Assembly (NCBI RefSeq): GCF_000972845.2
Contig: NC_040021.1
Span: 11,808,908 to 11,872,907 of the forward strand
Direction of reading: 5' to 3'
DNA: 64,000 nucleotides
Origin: Larimichthys crocea
Taxonomy: Eukaryota > Chordata > Actinopteri > Sciaenidae
Positions 38,741 through 55,075 of the stretch are shown here, in pieces. Each line of letters starts with the position of its first letter. Positions within the stretch are counted from its first letter, which is position 1. The notes below the pieces were generated by a model. The model was not told where the DNA came from. It made no database searches and saw only the letters and a program-made list of their open reading frames with translations. Made by a program: the position numbers and the translations under genes.

Positions 38741-38754
38741 CCAGCAGAGGGCGC
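38741..38754 (+). promoter_or_regulatory. CTCF-type motif upstream of pinx1
   Basis: CCAGCAGAGGGCGC fits the core CTCF consensus CCASYAGRKGGCRS at all 14 positions. It lies about 190 bases upstream of the pinx1 start codon and points toward tdh and mtmr9. Occupancy is not shown. Confidence 0.5.
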
Positions 38755-41700
38755 CACAGCCGCACAGCAGCGCCTAAAAACAGGCCACGTGTGCTGCTGG
38801 GTCACCCAAGTTCAATGAACCCAAAACTAAAAGTGAATCTCTGTGCGTAATGCTCACATGGTGATGTAAAGAAAACACGGCCACTACCAAAACATGCTGC
38901 AGATGCAATATATTATTTTATTTACACATACAATTTTTGTTTTTATATCACTGGAGTTGTGACTAATATGTATTAAATTACCAGTTAGACAATAGCATTA
39001 TATATACTATACAGTATATCATATTAAATAAAAAGTATTAAACGTTAAATATGTATAAAAACACAAACATGTCCTTGAAATAAGGATGCTGTAGTACGAA
39101 TATGTGATCGGCCAGTATCAGCTGATATCAGCCCACCAACTTATTTGTCAAGCTCCACCTGAAATGTGACCAATTCAAACAAAGCATTGCACAAAGTGTT
39201 CTTGCTGCAACGCCTGCAGCCAGTGTCTTAATAATTTCTTAATGTTTTTCTGATAGATGTGACACATGAGATCACATTTCACCACTTCTCGGTGGAGCTG
39301 CTTCTTGCAGTGGCCCGAACAAAAACACAGAACCACCCTGAAATATGAACTTGTGAACTCGTGCAGCGCTTGAAAGAAGCAGCTTGAAAAGTAAGCGGCT
39401 GTAGGTGGACCGACTGGATTCAACATGAATGCTGAAGTGTTCTTATGAAACCCTTTATCAGTATATAAGACAACATTCTAATCTTAATAAACAACCAAAG
39501 CAATAGCAAAGAGCTACTAGTAATAGTGCCAGTGGTAGTTTATGGTTATAAGTGGTGGCTGGGTCTCGAGTGTCCTTGAGTCACTAATGGGTTATAAAAG
39601 CTTTCTTGGAACATTTATCCGGCCTATCAGAAGTCTTGGCCAGTGTTCTCCCTTATTGTGTGCCTAAAGGTCAAGAAATGGACATAATATTTATTCATGC
39701 TAAATAGTCCTCGGAGATGTCTGTATCTTAGTTCTTTGAGATCATGTTCAGGATAAACAAAACAAGCTGACCGAGGTCACCTTGTGGAGTTTGTTTTGTT
39801 TTTTCCGATTATTTTAATACTTAAATGTTTCATTAAATGAACATGATTAAAAAATGAGAAGATGTTAAAGATTGATTATGGACGTTTTATGTCATACCAG
39901 GGAAAAACTGTGATACAAAACTAAAACATTCACATGTTTCAGTGTTATCGCTTCAGATTTCCTCTCTGAACACACATGTAGTGCTGTTGGTCTGTACAGC
40001 AACATACTGTACTGTAGGGGCCTTTCTGTGTGGAGTTTGCATGTTGTTCCCGTGTCTGTGTGGATTCTCTGCAGGTACTCTGGCTTCCTCCCACAGTCCA
40101 AAGACATGCACTTAACAGGTTACTTGGTGACTCTAAATTGCCCGTAGGTATGAATGTAAGTGTGAATGGCTGCTCTGTGTGCCCTGTGATGAGCTGGTAA
40201 CCTGTCCGGGGTGTACCTTGCCTTTTACCCAAAGTCAGCTGGGATAGACTCCAGCCTCTTTGTGACCCTGATGAGGATATGTGGTTATAGATAATGGATG
40301 GATAGATGGATCTAAATCTAATTAACACATGTAGAAATAAATGAATGACTTTTAGTAAACCTAAAGCCTCTAATATGTTAAATCCATACTTGTCTACATT
40401 TCATTACGCTTAACCTAATTACTTTGTCCTTTGGTTTACAGTATTGGCACATGTGAAGTGAGAAGTTATGGTTAACGTTTTATCAAGTACCAAAAGTAAA
40501 CCATGATATATGTAAAGGTAAAGATACTGGCAGTCGTGCATGCCACAGAGCCTTGCACAGCTTTACTTGTGGGATTAAAGTGAACAAGATCATCATATCT
40601 GCTGTTCCTGAGTCAGTCATCAGTTTGTTTCTATAATGGTCAAGGCTGAGTAGAGTGAAGCTCTAATCAGACCCCAAATCTGTATTTAAACAGGTTACCA
40701 CCTCAAGTATGGGATTAAGGCAAGGTTGTATAACATCCTGAGAGGGATCAGTGACAGTGAATATTGTCAACTTGACTTAACCAGATTGTCCTACAAAGAA
40801 GCTGACAATAGAGCTCATAATAGTCTGTGGTCTCAGTGCGCCTCATGTTACCTTGAGAGGCTCTGTGTATGCTACAGGCATTATGGCCTGATTAAAAATG
40901 CTTTAGTATACACAGATCAAATGTTTAGTGCGCTGGAGATGTAAAGGTCATATCAGGTCAGAAACATCGTTTCAGATTTATAGTTTAGGGACCATTGAAC
41001 TGTAGGGCTCATAAACTGTGACCATGATCCCAAAGTTATAATTGATTTTCTGATCGTAATAGTATTGGCTGTTTCAGACTGCTGAAGCACGGAAAAACTG
41101 AGCAGTTCAGTTCTTTATTTTCTCACAGCACTAAGTTCATTTTGCTGCATAAAAACACAAAATCATAAAACATACAAACAATAAACCCCCAAAAAACATT
41201 TAAATTAAATATTTAATAAGTGCCAAAACATTTGATATCTGTTTGTACTTGTGAAACATTGTCACAAGGGAGTAATCGAGAAGCCACGTGGCTGTACTGT
41301 AAGCAAGTGCTATACAGCGGGCTCTTACGTTTTGCTTAAGGCCTAAAGGGGGAAAGAACGGTGGTGGGGTCTTGGGCTCTATTACCATGGTAACAGGTCT
41401 CCATGTGTAATAACAGCTGTGGCACAGAGTGTTATGGCGGTTTCTGGACCACGGCCAAGCAGCTCCCAGCCCCTCCTCTCAGCCCTGTTTATGTCTTGTC
41501 CTTCACTGGTCAGATGTAAGCGGCTGCACACTGTGTGAATCTTATTACACGATGAAAACACTGAGGCCCAGGCGACTAGAGCTCCCTGATTGGCTGGTGA
41601 GAGGCGGGCCTGCAAGTGTGTGTGAGGTGGGGGGGTGCATCTTACATAAGAGGCAAGGTCTCCGTTACTAGAGAGAAAAAAAGAAGTTAAAAAAAAAAGT

Positions 41701-43960
41701 GAACACCTTGTCACATGGCTCTTTCTTTCTGTTTCCTCCACCGCCTTTTTGCCTCTTCTTGGAAAGCCAAATCTGTGGGACGCACACGTTTAGTCACAAT
41801 TACAGAAATGCTAAACAAAATTTGTACGTGGGAATATTTTGCCCGTGAAACACACTCTACATGTATGCACTGCATTTGCTTGCACGTGTGTGTTATAACT
41901 CCTGAAAGATAGAAATTGATTTTTCAGTCACGCATTAGTTCACAGCGAGCTACTCTCTGACCCTTAATGTAAGACCTTCTTACACTGGCAGACAAATGTG
42001 AGCAAGAAGATACTCTGTACCCAGCAGTAGTTCATTAGAGATACATTTAGAACATTTAAATCCAGCGCAAATATTTAGGGTTAGGTTAGGCATTTGCAAT
42101 TCCTTCATTGCTATGGAGCTCCTAAAGGTAGACAAACTGCAGTCTTCCATATGAAGGAGAACAGAAATTACACTGATTTAAAAGGGACAATAAAAATGAC
42201 TAAAATTACAATCACATGCACGTGTAAACACAAGTGGTTACTTATTAGTTGTCTCATTTTTCTCTGTATGCAGAGAACAACACAAAAACTAAAAAAGTTG
42301 CTATTTTGCCTTCAAAGAAACAGACATAAGTATGACTACAAACGTGTAGTCTACTAGTAAGCATGACTCAGGCATACTAGTAAGCATGATTAAGTACATT
42401 TACATGTTGTGTTTGTTTTGTCTTCCGCTGTTATGCAAGCTGCTAAATCTTAGAAAAACAAAGATTATATTATTTGAAGAACGTCTGCTGGATGTGAGAA
42501 CAGTGTGAAATCATTCCTGCTCGTTAGAGTGGCGTGGAAAAAAAAGCCAACATACAACTTTTTGTTTGATTTGTAATGAGAAAATTAGAATTTTTCTTTT
42601 CCTTCCAGCCTGAGAGCACACCTGTAGTTTTGTTGACACACACTCACAGAGGAGAGCTGCTAATTAGAGTCGAGAGCTCATCGAGTGTTTGTAGCCTGCT
42701 CACTCTCAGGGGCTCATGATTGAGAAATGGAAAAAACGCATCTCACCTAACTTAACATTAAATTTAGCGGAATGGAGTGAGTCTGTCTGCTTCTCCGCCC
42801 GTGCTCTTTTTCTCAAAACAAAACTCAACAAGGTCACCCGAGGCAGCTGACACAGAGAAATTGAAGAAAGGCTGTCAAGCGGTTAGTGAAGGACAGTGTT
42901 GTCCTCAGGGTCAGGGTTTATGATCCAATTTGGTGAAGACAACACAGCAGCCTTGGTTCACTGCATTTATTGACATATGAGTTAGTATTTTGTGCCTTCG
43001 GGTGAGAGTGACTTAAATATTTTCAGTTCAGTATATGTGCAACATTAAACCCTGTAGATATTCGATACACAGGAGAATATATGACAGTTCAGTGAAAGTT
43101 CATGCTATAATTTGAGAATGCTTCACTTCAAATCACTCACATTGCAATAAATATGAAATATGAAGGCAGTATAGGGTAAGACTTAATTACCCAAATGTAC
43201 ACTATAAATTTTGTCATTACATTTTTACACTTTCCTGCAACAAAAACATGTTACTTGTCATGCTCGGTCCACATTAGATAATTTAAATCTGCAGTGTAAT
43301 TTAATCTATATTCAACAACACAGTAATTTAAAACTGCACACAAGGATCCTGGATACACAGAAACAAGTAAAGCAGGTTCATGCTCTAACACATCCATTAC
43401 AAATTTTAACTGCCAACAGCACAAGATCCGACCTTTACTGTACACAGTGCATACCTAATTTCTACAATCAGGAAAATACAAGTTTAAACCTATTCAGGAA
43501 TGCTGGAAGTTATTTGACATTCCAATAGTCACACCAGCTCGACTTTGAGGCGAATCTGAAAATTGCATTTTGAGAGTGATTCTACGTGGCACTGCATATT
43601 AAGCCGATCAAGATCACAAAATGTAACTGCCAGTGATACAAGTGATAGCCATCTAATGCTTGACAGCTTGTGTATCTCATAACCCAATGTGACTGCTTGT
43701 CTCCTTTATACTGCTTTAAACCGAAAGTAAATTCAAATTTTAACACACTCTGAAAAACACATCCAGGTTTCAGTTTGACTGCGAGGACATTTTGTACTCA
43801 AATGTTTGCCATGGCAAACTCTCCACCACCCTCAGGAGATTAACACCACATGCATGTTTGTTTATGCAAAGATGCAAGATGAACGGGTTATAGATCCAAG
43901 TTTCTCTTCGTGTTGTGAAGGTGCAAAAATGACAACGGGGAGAGGTATGTGGAAAAAGGT
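38755..43960. other. Intergenic region between tdh and pinx1
   Basis: No gene recognised. It contains one dispersed repeat (40,005-40,320) and otherwise unremarkable AT-rich DNA. The pinx1 promoter is at its left edge and the tdh 3' end at its right. Confidence 0.55.
40005..40320 (+). mobile_element. Abundant teleost dispersed repeat (truncated)
   Basis: In order: GTGTGGAGTTTGCATGTTG, TCCTCCCACAGTCCAAAGAC, GACTCTAAATTGCCCGTAGG, GTAACCTGTCCGGGGTGTAC, AGCTGGGATAGACTCCAGCC and a GGATGGATAGATGGA tail. This order is that of a very abundant teleost repeat. The tRNA-like head is missing. I leave the family name open. Confidence 0.65.
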
Positions 43961-43966
43961 TTTATT
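43961..43966 (-). terminator. Candidate tdh poly(A) signal
   Basis: AATAAA on the minus strand about 950 bases past the tdh stop codon. Assigned by motif and position only. Confidence 0.35.
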
Positions 43967-44917
43967 GTCAAATGTGATTGAAAGAACAGAAAGAACCTGC
44001 TAAGACTTTAACCTTTTACAAAATGTTGAAACAGAAACCATCAAATGTGGCATCTGGTGTCACATTTCTCTTCTGTGTCAAAATAATTCTCCAGAGTTGA
44101 TGCAAAAAAACAAACATCATAACATAAGTGGACAGGAACATATGAAGAATGTTAAGAAAAGCTTTTACTTTATGAAGTGCCCACATGCTTAACACCAACA
44201 GACAATAAATAATGTTATGTGGAATAAACAGAAGAAAGATTCTTGCTCTCGCACTGCTCGAAATACAGATGCACTGTATCAGAAATTGCCCCGCAGGAGA
44301 TTAGGCTTATTTACCTGTCAATAATTTTAAGACACAAATCTAAAGTGCATCAGAGGACACAACTTGTGTATTTGTACACCCACGTGATTTCAGCTGCAGG
44401 AGCTGTAGGCCCTGAATACCTGAATTTTGACAATCCCTGGAAATTTAGCAGAAAACAAAACCCTGACTGACTCACATTTCCAGAAAGAGAGGTGGAAAAG
44501 CTTACAAATACGCAATGCAACATTCTCGGTTTGTTAAACTGATTGCAAAGATTCGCACAATTCATCAACATGCAAGCCATCCCATTTTTCATCCAAACAA
44601 CTTTCCACAGGCCACATTGTTATCCCTGATACTTGCTGACAACCTTCCACTGATAGACTGCTCTTCACCAAATCTCAAAAGGAGAAAAGGTGCACAAGAG
44701 ATCAAAGCAGGGGTAGATGGACAGGAGTGCTGAGGATTGTCTGGCCCGCACTGTTTACATTCTAGAGACACGATGGCCTTGTGCCAGGCAAGCAGAGCCC
44801 TTCTGATTTTACAGAGAGAAGTGAGAGAACGACTATGTACAGGCCATGTTTCTCTACTCTCTTTGGTCAGTCTTTACATTATGTACAAAAGAATACACCA
44901 ATCAATGTTGTGTGCCC

Positions 44918-47932
<3,015 letters not shown>

Positions 47933-48685
47933 GCCGGTACCTGGGGGAGGACAAGAGTGTGACATTTGAGTTTTTCTAATTCCACAGGCATCAGCAAAAT
48001 TCAGCAAAAAAATTCAGTGCAAAAAAACCCCAAAAAACTTTAGACTTTATTTTAAACAGCTGTATATGTCTGACATATCATCTGGTGGTTTCTTTCCATA
48101 CATTTTAAGGAGGAAATTTGGGCTCCTCTCCAGACCTCTGGCGCCAAGAGACAGACACAAAAGTACACGACATACTTGGCACGAAGGGAGAGGATTTATT
48201 TCACTTTCAAATGCATCTGCAGCAAAACGGTGAAAGTCGCAGCAGGGGCAAATCTACACAACAATGAAAACCAATCCATGGCGCGAGAAAAAAAAAAGGG
48301 TGCCAGCAGGGTTAGACATGTATGCTACACTCAAATGCAAAAGACTATTGTTTCCAAAGAGGCGCAACGGAGCACTCGAGTACATAGCAACACCAAACAT
48401 TTTATCAAGTGCCTTTCACTCAGTCTGTTACTTTTTATGACACTTTAATGAGACCTAAGCGCAAATATACACTTCAACATGAATTTCTCATTTTTACGCA
48501 CTCGACTAGAGAACGGTTAGAACACTGAAAGCAGCTTTTAAACGTGACCAATCATTCAAAAACGTTAAGTATGTTCAGTCTCATAAAAAAAGAGACTGTC
48601 CTGTCTGCGTGTTTCTTTCATTTATTCATCATCGGTGAGCCGCGCACACTTTGGAATAACGCATCCTTTCAGTGAGTGAACTTAC

Positions 48686-48775
48686 CGAGAGTGCAGAGAG
48701 CGTCCAAAAAAAAAAGAGGAAGGAGGAGAGTAACTTGAGACTATTTATACTGCCCTGCCTTCATCGAGAGCCAAT
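48686..48775 (-). promoter_or_regulatory. Proximal tdh promoter and candidate non-coding first exon
   Basis: Minus-strand TATAAATA at 48,749-48,742 with an inverted CCAAT box at 48,771-48,775 upstream. About 25-30 bases below the TATA box a start near 48,715 would give a short exon ending at a good donor, GTAAGT, after 48,686. It would splice to the acceptor at 47,940. The spacing is that of a classical TATA promoter; there is no transcript evidence. Confidence 0.45.
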
Positions 48776-48983
48776 CAGGCAGAGAGGGCGTACAGTAGCA
48801 GACGAAAACAGTGCCAAGTTTAAGTCCACAGCCACCGCGTCACGATTTGGAGATGATTTTTGGAAACTTTTTTTAGGACACAGTGATCTTTTGTCTTTAA
48901 CGCCTTATGGATTCATTCTGAATATATCATGCAACCCACAAAACCCTCATTATCATTATTATTAATTCTCACAATTATACACA

Positions 48984-49013
48984 ATATTATTATTATTATT
49001 ATTATTAATTATT
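48984..49013. repeat. (ATT)n short tandem repeat
   Basis: About eight ATT units between the two candidate tdh promoters. Confidence 0.9.
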
Positions 49014-49731
49014 AGGCAGATCAATATTCAACATCAACAGTAAATGTTGTAAAACATGCTGTTTCCATCTTGCTCGACCCTTGACTTCCCCAACATGTGC
49101 TATTCACTGTTTGCCAACACCATCATGTAAGCCAGTTGTGTAAACAGAAAGACGCTCTTCTTTTTTTGGACCCGATGAGTCGCGATCATGATCTTCTCAG
49201 CACAGTCTGCGATTTAGTGCCCTAATTAACGGGGCTCCGTTTAGTGCGGCTGCTTTTACGCACGGATTAAGAATGTGACGAGCGGTCCACGGAGATTCAT
49301 TTAATTATTATTATATATAAGTGAGCAAACATCATTTTATTTCACATGTGAAATATTGAAAAAAAGCCACCCAGGCAAATGAAACCGAGTAACACACTTC
49401 CTGAACCTAATACGTCAGTGTTACGTTGGTAGCCTGATGTATATAATATTTAATTTAATTTAATTTAATGTATAGGAAGAAAGCGACCAACAGCTCCACA
49501 TGGGCACAGAAAGTGTGAAATATTCGTTAAACAAATGATATATTTAAAAAACTAAATAATCAGATCAGTAAAATACATTAATAGAGGCAGCACGTGGTCG
49601 CGACAAAATTAAAAATAAAATAAAAATAAATTACAATCTATCAAAAAAATGAATTGATAAATTATTTCTATTATGTTGCTACATTGTAAATCTAATCTTT
49701 ACGCACTGATATAACAGAAAGAGTTACTCAC

Positions 49732-49900
49732 CGGTGAATCTACAGGGCTGTGAACAGACTAAACTCCTGCCTGGCTCGCTTTATGAGAATGAGATGCTGC
49801 TTCTCTCTGGGCTGATCTGTAGCCTTCAGCTGTCTGTGTGATGCCTGTGTTATCTTCGTCCAGTGTTGCATCAGCTGCGCCTTCAAGCTATATATCAGCG
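49732..49900 (-). promoter_or_regulatory. Distal tdh promoter and candidate non-coding first exon
   Basis: A minus-strand ATATATAGC near 49,895-49,889 could be a TATA box. A start near 49,860 would give an exon of about 130 bases ending at a strong donor, CCG|GTGAGT, after 49,732, able to join the tdh acceptor at 47,940. Only weak ATGs occur in it, so it would be non-coding. Confidence 0.35.
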
Positions 49901-52769
49901 GCCATCTGGTACGAGGGGAAGCCGGCTTTCTCTCGGATTGGTGGATGCTCGGAGGTGCGGTCCTCCCTTTCAGACCACTCCCACTCAGACAGACAAGCCA
50001 GAGCTCCGCCGCTCACATGCTTGTCTGCAAATCCCCTTTTATTTCCATCCACGCCACGACTGCGAGTTTATTCCGTGTGGTGACCGAGACTGGGTGTGAC
50101 ATAGTGCGAGATGTAGCCCTGTGGTGTAGGAGGGTGAAGAGCAGGGAGATCATAAGGAAAAGAAACCACAATATAGCACAGCATATCACATACTGGCTGA
50201 ACAATCCTTCAGTAATATTCTTGATTATTGTCATATGGTGTAAAACTAAATATTCACATTTACAAGCTGGAACCAGACAATTGATTATTATATTTTAACT
50301 TTTGATAAGTCAATCAACTAAAATGAATTTTGTTTCGTTTCAATTCACCAATAGTTTCATAATCAAAATAATAATCAGCACAGTACTTATATTCATTTTT
50401 CTGTCAGTATTTATGTCAGAAATTGTTGGACTAGGTTTTGTTCATGGAAATTTTTGGAAAAATCTGATTTTTTTTTCTTCTTCTGTAAGACAAGACAAGA
50501 TAAGATAAGATAACTTACTTAATTAAGTAAATTTAACACACTTAAGTTTTAATATTTGAATGCATTTTTACTTTAATTTTCATAACGAAACTAAACAGAT
50601 CATCTTGTTCCAAATTGGCAGGCAGCTCACTATTGTGTAAGCTTTTTCCAGCTGGTGCATGTTTACTCTGTAAAAGTGAAACTTTCAAACTTCATGTTTT
50701 TTTAAATAGATGCTTCATTTCATTTACTGGAAATACTCGAGATGTCGTAAGCATCATTTACAGCATATGCTTTCGACAAACCTGTGATATGTGGAAACTT
50801 TGGGATTTATTTAGAATAAAAAAAAAGGTTTGAACTGTGCAGTCTGAACTCCTAATGGCCCATGCACTGATGACCAATAGGAGCTCACGTGTCTATAATG
50901 TGTATAGGTGTGTGTGTGTGTAAGACTTATACAAATACTGAGACAAGTGAATGAGTGATTTAAACATGGCTGGGCTACACATGTTGCAAACCTGAAACTC
51001 GCATTACAATTAAACACTTTTAATGAGCTAATTGAGATGAAACTTAAAACCAAAACCACTGTGGCTGCTTAAAGCTCAAAAACAGCCACTTTAATGTGAA
51101 TGTAACAGGATCCATTCATGTTTATCAAAGGAAAGGTGTGATACGTGATTGATGTAAGAATGTACACAGCCTCTGTTTGACTTTGAGATTTGTTTGCAGT
51201 AGATAGAGGAGAGCCAACAAGAGTGACGATGTCTCTGAGTAGAGTGAGCAAAGGGTGGGCACAAGATCTGCTGCTGAAAGGTGAGTGGCGGACGGGTGCA
51301 CACCCCCACACCTGTCATCACTGGGAGGGGAAATGACCTGCTCAAAAACAAGTTAATCAGTTATGACACACATTAATCAAAAACAAAACCTGGATATCTT
51401 TGAGGAAAACTGGGATAGGATCCATTTCCAGCCTTTTATGGATGAATGTAAATAATCCCAAGTACTCCACACCTTCAGTCCCAGGGAGCATGATTAGAAA
51501 AATGACACCTGATATCTGTGGGATGATACAGTTCTGGTTTAGTTGTTGGTGTAATAGTGAAACCCTGGCTGAGAACAACCATGCCAAAAGACAAAGACCA
51601 AGAAACTCTCAAAGACTGCCTTTGTTTGAAGTTCATATGTTGTGAATAAAACTGTATTTTAATTCAATACTACAGTTTTTTTTTCCAGATTATTGACCGC
51701 AAACGGTCCTCTGGTTTTCCCAGAGGCTGTCAAGACACCCCGTGTGTTATGTAAAGGAAAGCTTTCAGCCATGAAATCAGAGTAGTGACAGATGCAACCA
51801 CATCAATATGGAGAGAAGAGTGATGACTGGATGATAGCACTGTAAACACTGGCTGCAATCACATGCCTCTATGAAGCAGCTGAGTCCCGGCTATTTATTC
51901 CTCACCTCATCAGATGATCCTTCCGTCATAGGGGTGGCCAACATATGACGTGGGGTGGCTGGGTTGCTGTTTATTAATCCTTGGACAAACTGTGCAGGGC
52001 AGTGATAGACATGACCAGGGCGCCAGGACAGGACATTTATCACCGTGTAAAGTTACAAAGGTGAATGTTTTTGCGTATCTGGCTCAGTAGTCCACTGTTA
52101 ACCAGCTAATTTATTGGTCAGCTTTGGGCAGGTAGAGATAGTTCCCCATAAAAACAGTTACCTGCTGTGATGAAGAGAGGAAGAAACTGGGCTGATGAGA
52201 GCGGTGAGACTGAATCAGTAACAGTAAAGGCCGTGGAACCAAAACAATCAGCTGAGAGGGGCTAAAACGGTCAATAGAGCTGAGGGGAACTGCAGTGTCA
52301 GGTGTTAATTCAGTGTGGGTTTGTCACTACAAGTGACACCTTTGACACCACACAAAGGTGACACAGACATGATTGGGCAAATACTGTTCTGACTACAAAT
52401 AGAGACCAGAACACCTCTGATGTCAAATTTTTTTGGTTCCTTGACTTCCTCCATTAAGGATTCATATGCAGATATATGTTTATACAGAACAGAAACTCAC
52501 AAACATATTTTGTGCTGTCATTTTTAATGGCTTGAAAACTTAAAAAAAACAAATATTTTAACTTTTGAACAATAATATAATTTTACAGACATCTGATCTA
52601 TCAGCAGTGATAAAATTAAACTGAAATGTTTTTTTTAAACTTTCATTTTGCAGTAAGGCATTGAGCAAAACAACAACAACAACAGACAAAAGCATTATTT
52701 GTCCACAGTGCTGATAATCTTTTAGAGTTTCATTGACAAGATAATATTATACATAATGCAAGCACAGGA

Positions 52770-52774
<5 letters not shown>
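49901..52774. other. Intergenic region between mtmr9 and tdh, left part
   Basis: AT-rich DNA with no gene recognised. A short run of three AGATAA units (about 50,497-50,513) is the only motif cluster noticed. Confidence 0.5.

Positions 52775-52821
<47 letters not shown>
52775..52821. repeat. (CA)n microsatellite
   Basis: About 23 uninterrupted CA units. Confidence 0.95.
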
Positions 52822-54352
52822 ATTACCTTAATTGAACTCATTGTTTTCATTCATGCCCACACAAAGCAACAATAGGTAAGGTGTCTTTTTTTTTTGGCAA
52901 AAAAAAAAAAAAAAAATGTAAATAGTGCAGCTAGAAGCAAGTTTCTCTTTATAAAGAAGGTTATCGTAGTGGCTGGAATCAGTTCAGCTTAGTGTGATGA
53001 TTATGTCATTCTTGAAGAATCATACATTGAAAATTGGAGTTGCAAGAAAAATTGGAGTTTCCTACTGGCAAAACAAACAAAACTTGGTCCAGGATGAACA
53101 CTGGACTTAATCTTTCCTCAAAATTGCCAATTGGTTTGTATTTAAATTGCTTAATACCATGCTCATGCATGGAAGCTACCTCCATTCACTGAAAGATTTA
53201 ATGTCAATATGCAAAGAGAACATTTTGTTTGTTTTAAACTTGTTGATCTGCCGCTTGGATGCTATTACAGGTTCAGAAGAAACCACAAAAATGTTTTTAC
53301 GTTCCTTTGTTGGACTTGTTATGATGATTTTTACCATGACACCGTCTGTGTCGTCTGCAGTAGGTCTTACTGTATAGTTTGAGTTTACATTAGTTAGATA
53401 TATTGGCGTGTTTTCACATTTAATATTAAGATATTTATCATCTAATATGGCAACAGCTGGTGAGTAAACAATACAAATGATACCGATTACAAGAATTACA
53501 GGTTTCTAATATTATATATGCCTCACACACAAAAGTGCATTAGATCTGGATCTTAAGCAACAAAACAGCAGATATGCATTTAGTTAATAATGTACTTGAA
53601 CATAACAATTATTATAGAACTTTAAATATCCAAAATATAAATTGGTCTTTAAAGCATTAATCTCACAATAATATAGTTTCACTTTTTAAGCAGACAAACC
53701 TCCATGTGTTCAACCAAGATGGCCACCATTACCGTGGACCCTCAGTACGATCATAACCCTCAAACATATTTGACTAATGTACAATTATCTGTAATGAGAT
53801 TGGAGAAATACTGACCAAACATAATTAAACTGATGGACACCATGAGTTTCATCCGGTTGTGAAATCAGTATTTCTTAATGTCTCTTTCAGAAATACTTAC
53901 TGGAATGTTAAGTAATGATACTCTCGTCTCATATTATAGACTAGTCGACCCTACCCACGCTTATTACATCATCTCAACATGCACCCTCATCTCACATGCT
54001 GCCTTTTAGCACCCTATATGTTGCCATAGTTACTCTCTGCAGTACTTCAGCGGCGTATACCTTCAGCAGGATGTTTGTTGCAAATGTGTACTCTGTAGTA
54101 AATGAACACCTGGAGGGCAAATATTCCCTCTGAAACAAGACTGAAGCCTGAGAATTTATAGAAATCTATTAAATACACACTGAATTATTAGATATCTGTG
54201 TATTTAAATGAGAGTCAGTGAGTGTGAGACGCGGGGGGGTTGATGAGGCTTAGCAACTGTGACATCAAGCTGATAAGCCAAATAATAATTTAAGGAGCTG
54301 AAGAGCTTTTTCTGTAACGCACAGGTCTGCGTGCACATAATGTCAGAGTAAT
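52822..54352. other. Intergenic region between mtmr9 and tdh, right part
   Basis: No gene recognised. A 76-codon plus-strand frame at 53,147-53,377 has no domain and no flanking signals. A and T runs occur near 52,885-52,917. Confidence 0.5.
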
Positions 54353-54358
54353 TTTATT
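54353..54358 (-). terminator. Candidate mtmr9 poly(A) signal
   Basis: AATAAA on the minus strand about 720 bases past the mtmr9 stop codon. Assigned by motif and position only. Confidence 0.3.
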
Positions 54359-55075
54359 CATTGTCATTTAATCTGATGATTTTTTTTTTTTTCCCGAATA
54401 ATCAATTAAAAGTTCAGTACATGAAATGTTGAATTGGTCCTTATGTCGGACCAACAGTCCCGAATGTCACAAATATTACATTTACAGTGATGTATGACAA
54501 AGAAAAGCAGCAAATTCTCACATTTTAAGAAACTGTAACCTGCAAATGTTTGACATCTTTGTCTGAAATGATTAATCGATTATCTCAATTATTTTTGATG
54601 ATGGACTAATTGATTAATCGACTAACTGTTTCAGTTCTATGCCAGAGGACAATGAGATGATGAGTATTTGGCCTTTAGCAGCACTCTGGCTTCGTGGTTT
54701 CAATCTTTCCTCACTTCTATTGAGTTTCAATGACGCAACATGGTAAAATCTGCTAAAACGGTTGTCAGAACACTCTCTCAACCCATGAATGCAAAATCGA
54801 ACAGAGGTTCATTTTTGAGTTTGAAGTTAACCTGGTTTTAGGGCTATTCCATTTTAATTTTTTAAATCTGTGCAGGAATCCAAAATGTAACAGCAATTAT
54901 CATGTCCAAAATCCATAATTATAATGGTTTGTATGACATATTCTCAAACAAGAAAAGAATATTTAAACCTAACCTAAGCCTAAAACCGGGATGACATTGA
55001 TTGTTTTTTGTATTTAGTTATATTTTCACATTTTCTACCCCTTTCTTTCGCCACTCTCTCTTTCTCTTTCTCCCT

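Noticed and set aside
42073..42092. Telomere-like TTAGGGTTAGG
   Set aside because: Fewer than three units; too short to be an interstitial telomere despite the nearby telomerase regulator.
53147..53377. 76-codon plus-strand frame with hydrophobic stretches
   Set aside because: AT-rich chance frame without promoter, splice or homology support.
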